A stretch of DNA of 64,000 nucleotides. Source: Rhizobium anhuiense. Its GTDB lineage: Bacteria > Pseudomonadota > Alphaproteobacteria > Rhizobiales > Rhizobiaceae. The stretch spans positions 558,001 through 622,000 of the forward strand of contig NZ_ML133522.1 of assembly GCF_003985145.1 (NCBI RefSeq), in the 5' to 3' direction. This document shows, piece after piece, positions 60,722 through 64,000 of the stretch. A program made the position numbers and the translations under genes. The notes beneath the pieces are model-generated. The model worked only from the letters and a program-made list of their open reading frames with translations. It ran no database searches and was not told the origin of the DNA. Each line of letters opens with the position of its first letter. Within the stretch, counting starts at the first letter, position 1.

Positions 60722-63079
60722 TCACCTATGCCGCACTGCGAGAAGCGTGATGTCGTCGTAAATCTTCTGCGATCCGACAAAGCGCATCAATGCCGCTACA
60801 ATTCCGGAAACGACTTTCTCAGCACTCTGATCCTTCAAGCGACGTGCTTCGCGGCAGAGACGTTCAATGCCAAAGAGTTCTCCCCCGTCGTTTGCTGCTT
60901 CTGTTACGCCGTCCGTATGCAAGAGTATGAGATCCCCCGTCGCGAACGCTATCTCACGGGTTTTGATGAACGCAGAAATATCGGCTTCCAGCCCGATCGG
61001 CATGCCCAGATCCATGGTGTCTATGCGCTCGACATCGCCGTTCGCCCGCACAATCACAACTTCCTCGTGTTGTCCTGATAGAATCATCTCTTTACCGTCG
61101 TAGTCAAGAAACGCCAGAGTGAGATGCTTGTCGATTTTGGTCCTGACGATATTTTTAAACAGGGCGCTGTTCAGGTCTGTGAGAAATTTGACGGCATCGG
61201 TGTTTCCGGCTTCCTGCAGGGCGCGGGCAACGGACTGAACCATCAGCATCAGCACGCCGCTTTCGAGCCCGTGTCCGGTGACGTCGCCGATGCCGATCTT
61301 CAACCGATTTCCGTTCTTCAATACGTCGTAATAATCGCCGCCGACTTCTTCGGCCGGCCTCATATAGGCGGCGATCTCGAGGGCTTGAAACTCCTCGAGC
61401 TCCTGATGCAGCGGAAGGACCATGAGCTGGATTCTCTCGGCGACGGCGAGCTCGGTTCCAAGACGTCGATTTTCTCGCTCGAGCTGTGCGTTCAGCGTCG
61501 AAATCTCTTCCTTTGCATCTTCGATTTGAGCAGTTCGCTCTTCGACGAGTTGCTCGAGATTTTCGGTGTGATAGCTGATCTGCTCAGCCATCCGATTGAA
61601 TGCTTCGCCAGCCTCACCGACCTCATCTTTGCTCGCTATGGCCACCCTGACCGAATAGTCTTTCGCCTGAATCCGCTTGGCGGCATCTGCAAGTGCACTG
61701 ATCCCGCCCGTTATTCGTTTCGAAGCCGCAAATACCGCGATCGTCACAACCAGCAGCGACAGTAAGATCGCGAGAATTTGGTAGAGCACGATCCGGTTCG
61801 TAGCCTCTGAAATCTTGGCCTGGGCCGCATAGAGCGAGGCTTCGATTTCTCGTTCGGGCACAACGACTCCAAGAGACATCGCCTCTTGCCGCACCGGGCC
61901 GCTGACCCAGAGATTGGTCGCAGGGAGCCTTTTGACGATAACGATATAGGGGACCTCGTTACCGTCCTGCTGCAACATCAAATGTTGGATGCCCTGTTCG
62001 CGGTCAAGGGCCAGTTTTGCGATCGCAGGCTGGGCGCTTCCCTTCAGGGAGCGCTCCAGTCCAGTCACTCCGGCTCCGCTCGCATCGCTCGCAGAACGCA
62101 GACCGAGAGTTTTTTCGCCTGTGCTGTTGATCGCCACAACATTTCCGTCGGACATTGCGAGAAATCCAAAGCCGGACTGGGCCACTTTCACATTTTCAAC
62201 AGTTTGCGCGAGCTGGTCGAGTGTGATGTCAGCACCGGCCGTCCCGGCGACATCCTTCCTGTCGGCGGTCCACAATGGCTGAAAGAAAGAAACGATCAGT
62301 TTCCCGGTAATGGCGTCCGTATATGGCGCCGTCTGTGTTATATCGTCCGCGACCGGCCGCGTTTTCATGTCCTTGGCCCAGCCCTGCCAGGACTCGTAAA
62401 GTCCGGGAAAAAAGAAGTCCCAGAAATTGGCCTCGTTGTGTCCGGGATAAAGGCGGTCGAAGGTCTGAGCCTGGTCGGTGTAGGGCGCCGTCCTGAAGAT
62501 TGGGCGTTCTTTCGAGCCGATGAAATACATCTGCAGCTTCGAAGCACCGCGCTGCAGCAGGCTCGGCGCAACAAGGTCGAGAACCGCGCTGGTCTGGATA
62601 TCGCTCTGGACGTCGGGCCTTGGCTGATGGTCTTGTCCGAGCAAGTAACCCCAAACGCTCACAACCGAGGCGGAGCCCGGAGCGTTCTGAGACCAGTTCG
62701 TCTTCTGATCGTAGGACAGGCTGACGCTGCCGGGAGATGTGCGAGCGATCGCCGCGCCGACGTCGGAATTGCGCGCGGGATCGTCGATCTGCGCCTGGAG
62801 CACCCCTGCCAAGGTGCCGACGTCGTTATGAACCTGCCGCAGGAGCAAACTTACCTGCGCCGCGGTCGAATCAGCATATGTGCGAATGTATTCCTGGCTT
62901 GCCGCTTCAAGACCTTGGCCGACTTCGAGGGTTGCGTCGCGCGACAGTCTCTGAACGTTCCAAAGCGCCAGTCCACCGCTGACCAGCAAGTCAAAGAGAA
63001 CGGCTCCACCGACGACCAGGATGAACTTTGCCCGAAATGAGCCCAGTCTTGCCGGTCTTTTCGATGAGCGTGCGTCCAT
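60722..63079 (-). CDS. HAMP-PP2C phosphatase (SiaA/RsbU-like)
   Basis: A 785-residue protein. Membrane helices at about residues 17-40 and 430-450 enclose a large periplasmic sensor (dCache-like). HAMP covers about 455-510, a coiled coil to 545, and a PP2C/SpoIIE domain to the end: AEEVGGDYYDVL, GDVTGHGLESGVLM, LLHTDGVTEA and YDDITLLAVRH carry the metal Asp residues. It dephosphorylates STAS-type proteins. The ATG at 63079 shares one base with the upstream stop (TGATG). Confidence 0.92.
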   Translation of the reverse strand: MDARSSKRPARLGSFRAKFILVVGGAVLFDLLVSGGLALWNVQRLSRDATLEVGQGLEAASQEYIRTYADSTAAQVSLLLRQVHNDVGTLAGVLQAQIDDPARNSDVGAAIARTSPGSVSLSYDQKTNWSQNAPGSASVVSVWGYLLGQDHQPRPDVQSDIQTSAVLDLVAPSLLQRGASKLQMYFIGSKERPIFRTAPYTDQAQTFDRLYPGHNEANFWDFFFPGLYESWQGWAKDMKTRPVADDITQTAPYTDAITGKLIVSFFQPLWTADRKDVAGTAGADITLDQLAQTVENVKVAQSGFGFLAMSDGNVVAINSTGEKTLGLRSASDASGAGVTGLERSLKGSAQPAIAKLALDREQGIQHLMLQQDGNEVPYIVIVKRLPATNLWVSGPVRQEAMSLGVVVPEREIEASLYAAQAKISEATNRIVLYQILAILLSLLVVTIAVFAASKRITGGISALADAAKRIQAKDYSVRVAIASKDEVGEAGEAFNRMAEQISYHTENLEQLVEERTAQIEDAKEEISTLNAQLERENRRLGTELAVAERIQLMVLPLHQELEEFQALEIAAYMRPAEEVGGDYYDVLKNGNRLKIGIGDVTGHGLESGVLMLMVQSVARALQEAGNTDAVKFLTDLNSALFKNIVRTKIDKHLTLAFLDYDGKEMILSGQHEEVVIVRANGDVERIDTMDLGMPIGLEADISAFIKTREIAFATGDLILLHTDGVTEAANDGGELFGIERLCREARRLKDQSAEKVVSGIVAALMRFVGSQKIYDDITLLAVRHR

Positions 63080-64000
63080 CACAGCGGCTTTCGCCCGGAG
63101 GCCGCCCAGATGGGCCAGCCCGCATAACCCTTGGGGTGAAGAGCGGCAAAGACATGATCCTTGAATCCCTGCCGGAACCTGCGAATGAAATCTATTGAGT
63201 CGCCCCGCCGGACGGCCATCTCACCGGCGTAGACATTTTCCCAAGCTTCGATGACGTCTGCGAAGTCTTGGGGATCGCCGTCGAGGTTCGTCACCATAAA
63301 ACAATCCACCTTGATGTTGTCGAAGCCTGCATCGGCAAGGAGATGGCGGCTTTTCGGCCCCATCTCGACATCCATGTCGAAGTGGCTGAACAGTTTGGCG
63401 ACCTCCTCGTAAGTCCATTTTATCGTGTCAGCATGTGGCTCCCCAAGGCAATGAGAATTTTTTTCGTTGGTGATGTAGACGCGGCCGCCAGGCTTACAGA
63501 TGCGGTAAAGCTCCCGCAGGAGCATCTCGGGACGGTTGAAAATCTGCAGCGAATGACGGCAGGTCACAAAGTCGAATTGATTGTCTCGCAGCAACATTTG
63601 CGAGGCGTCGCCATAGGTGTACTCGATTCCCTGTAGATCGAAGTCGGTAGCGACCCTGCGCGCATATTCGAGGCTGCGCACCGAATGATCCAGCGCGACA
63701 AGGCGTGCCGGTTTGAATTCCCGTTGAACCAAGGCCGCGAAATCACCTATTCCACAACAGATATCGGCGATGGCAAGACCGTTACGCAGGCCGTGGCGCG
63801 GCAGCAGTTCGCGTTCATGTCGCCATGTCATTTTCGTCTGGGTGCGGAGAATGGGAATGAAAGTCTCATCCTCGACAAAGCTCTGGCCCGGATAGAATGC
63901 CGAATCGTAGACCTCGACCGACAAGTTTGGTTGTGACGCCGCAAGCGTTTGGAATAACGAGGTCGACCATGCCACCACGCTTGACGTAATGATGACGATC
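63079..64000 (-). CDS. Class I SAM-dependent methyltransferase, 5' end beyond the window
   Basis: The minus-strand frame is open from the window edge at 64000, with no convincing start inside, so the gene may begin outside. GTG at 63978 is the first in-frame candidate. The motif IADICCGIGDFAALVQREF binds SAM; ALDHSVRSLEYARR and FDFVTCRHSLQIFNRPEMLL follow. It resembles methyltransferases of the UbiE/Coq5 type. The stop overlaps the PP2C start by one base, so it belongs to that operon; its substrate could be protein or small molecule. Confidence 0.82.
   Translation of the reverse strand, partial: IVIITSSVVAWSTSLFQTLAASQPNLSVEVYDSAFYPGQSFVEDETFIPILRTQTKMTWRHERELLPRHGLRNGLAIADICCGIGDFAALVQREFKPARLVALDHSVRSLEYARRVATDFDLQGIEYTYGDASQMLLRDNQFDFVTCRHSLQIFNRPEMLLRELYRICKPGGRVYITNEKNSHCLGEPHADTIKWTYEEVAKLFSHFDMDVEMGPKSRHLLADAGFDNIKVDCFMVTNLDGDPQDFADVIEAWENVYAGEMAVRRGDSIDFIRRFRQGFKDHVFAALHPKGYAGWPIWAASGRKPL

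Noticed and set aside
1..64000. Classical phage-defence island or prophage
   Set aside because: No integrase, restriction enzyme, phage structural gene or attachment repeats are seen; the PycTM-like gene is the only hint and its neighbours are signalling genes.

Overview
The window looks like a replicon segment from a fast-growing rhizobium, most probably Rhizobium of the leguminosarum/etli group. It is GC-rich and carries palindromic intergenic elements of the kind common in rhizobia. It also has many LysR regulators, a type II (RibH2-like) lumazine synthase under an FMN riboswitch, an outer-membrane FecR/TPR/beta-barrel protein next to a CHASE2 adenylate cyclase (as in Sinorhizobium NsrA-CyaK), and an ABC sugar operon with a ROK regulator. 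I saw no rRNA or tRNA gene, insertion sequence, prophage or CRISPR array. Chromosome and megaplasmid cannot be told apart from this stretch.

Layout. 1-1.6 kb: end of a LysR gene and a sugar-epimerase-like protein. 1.7-8.2 kb: an NsrA/CyaK-like receptor-cyclase operon facing a small membrane protein that resembles the Pycsar effector PycTM (DUF5706). 8.2-10.5 kb: RidA and SDR genes with a divergent LysR gene. 10.6-13.7 kb: a DUF1194 protein and a divergent ampC/ampR pair. 13.7-15.2 kb: monooxygenase, MarR and cytochrome b561. 15.3-18.7 kb: glyoxalase-like protein, FMN riboswitch-ribH, SRPBCC and small proteins. 18.8-22.9 kb: a soluble class III cyclase, a winged-helix/MFS pair and LysR. 23.1-27.3 kb: PhyH dioxygenase, AraC, a luciferase-like oxidoreductase, a mosaic palindrome and a methyltransferase. 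27.5-31.3 kb: a second FecR/CHASE2 pair, this time with a GGDEF-EAL output. 31.4-43.5 kb: phosphatase, DUF899 locus, phosphotriesterase-like protein, GNAT, a CHASE4 kinase with a receiver, MocR/EamA, DUF4168, an exonuclease and a kinase remnant. 43.7-46.3 kb: globin-coupled chemoreceptor, cupin and DUF2277. 46.5-54.5 kb: ROK regulator, complete ABC importer and GH42 beta-galactosidase. 54.6-59.4 kb: a secreted protein, a frameshifted DHFR-like remnant, a MHYT-PAS-GGDEF-EAL protein and a Gly-rich secreted protein. 59.8-64 kb: a compact operon of methyltransferase, HAMP-PP2C phosphatase, SiaB-like ATPase and STAS-like protein.

How it fits together. The strongest theme is second-messenger and envelope signalling: two class III nucleotide cyclases, two GGDEF-EAL proteins, two FecR/CHASE2 gene pairs, a PycTM-like membrane protein beside a receptor cyclase, and a partner-switching phosphatase operon. 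The most interesting leads are the PycTM-like gene divergent from the NsrA/CyaK-like operon, and the reuse of the FecR-CHASE2 input with two different nucleotide outputs. The rest is mainly accessory metabolism and transport with local regulators. The best supported unit is the 46.5-54.5 kb beta-galactoside uptake and hydrolysis operon, with a perfect AT-rich palindrome in the ROK promoter region.
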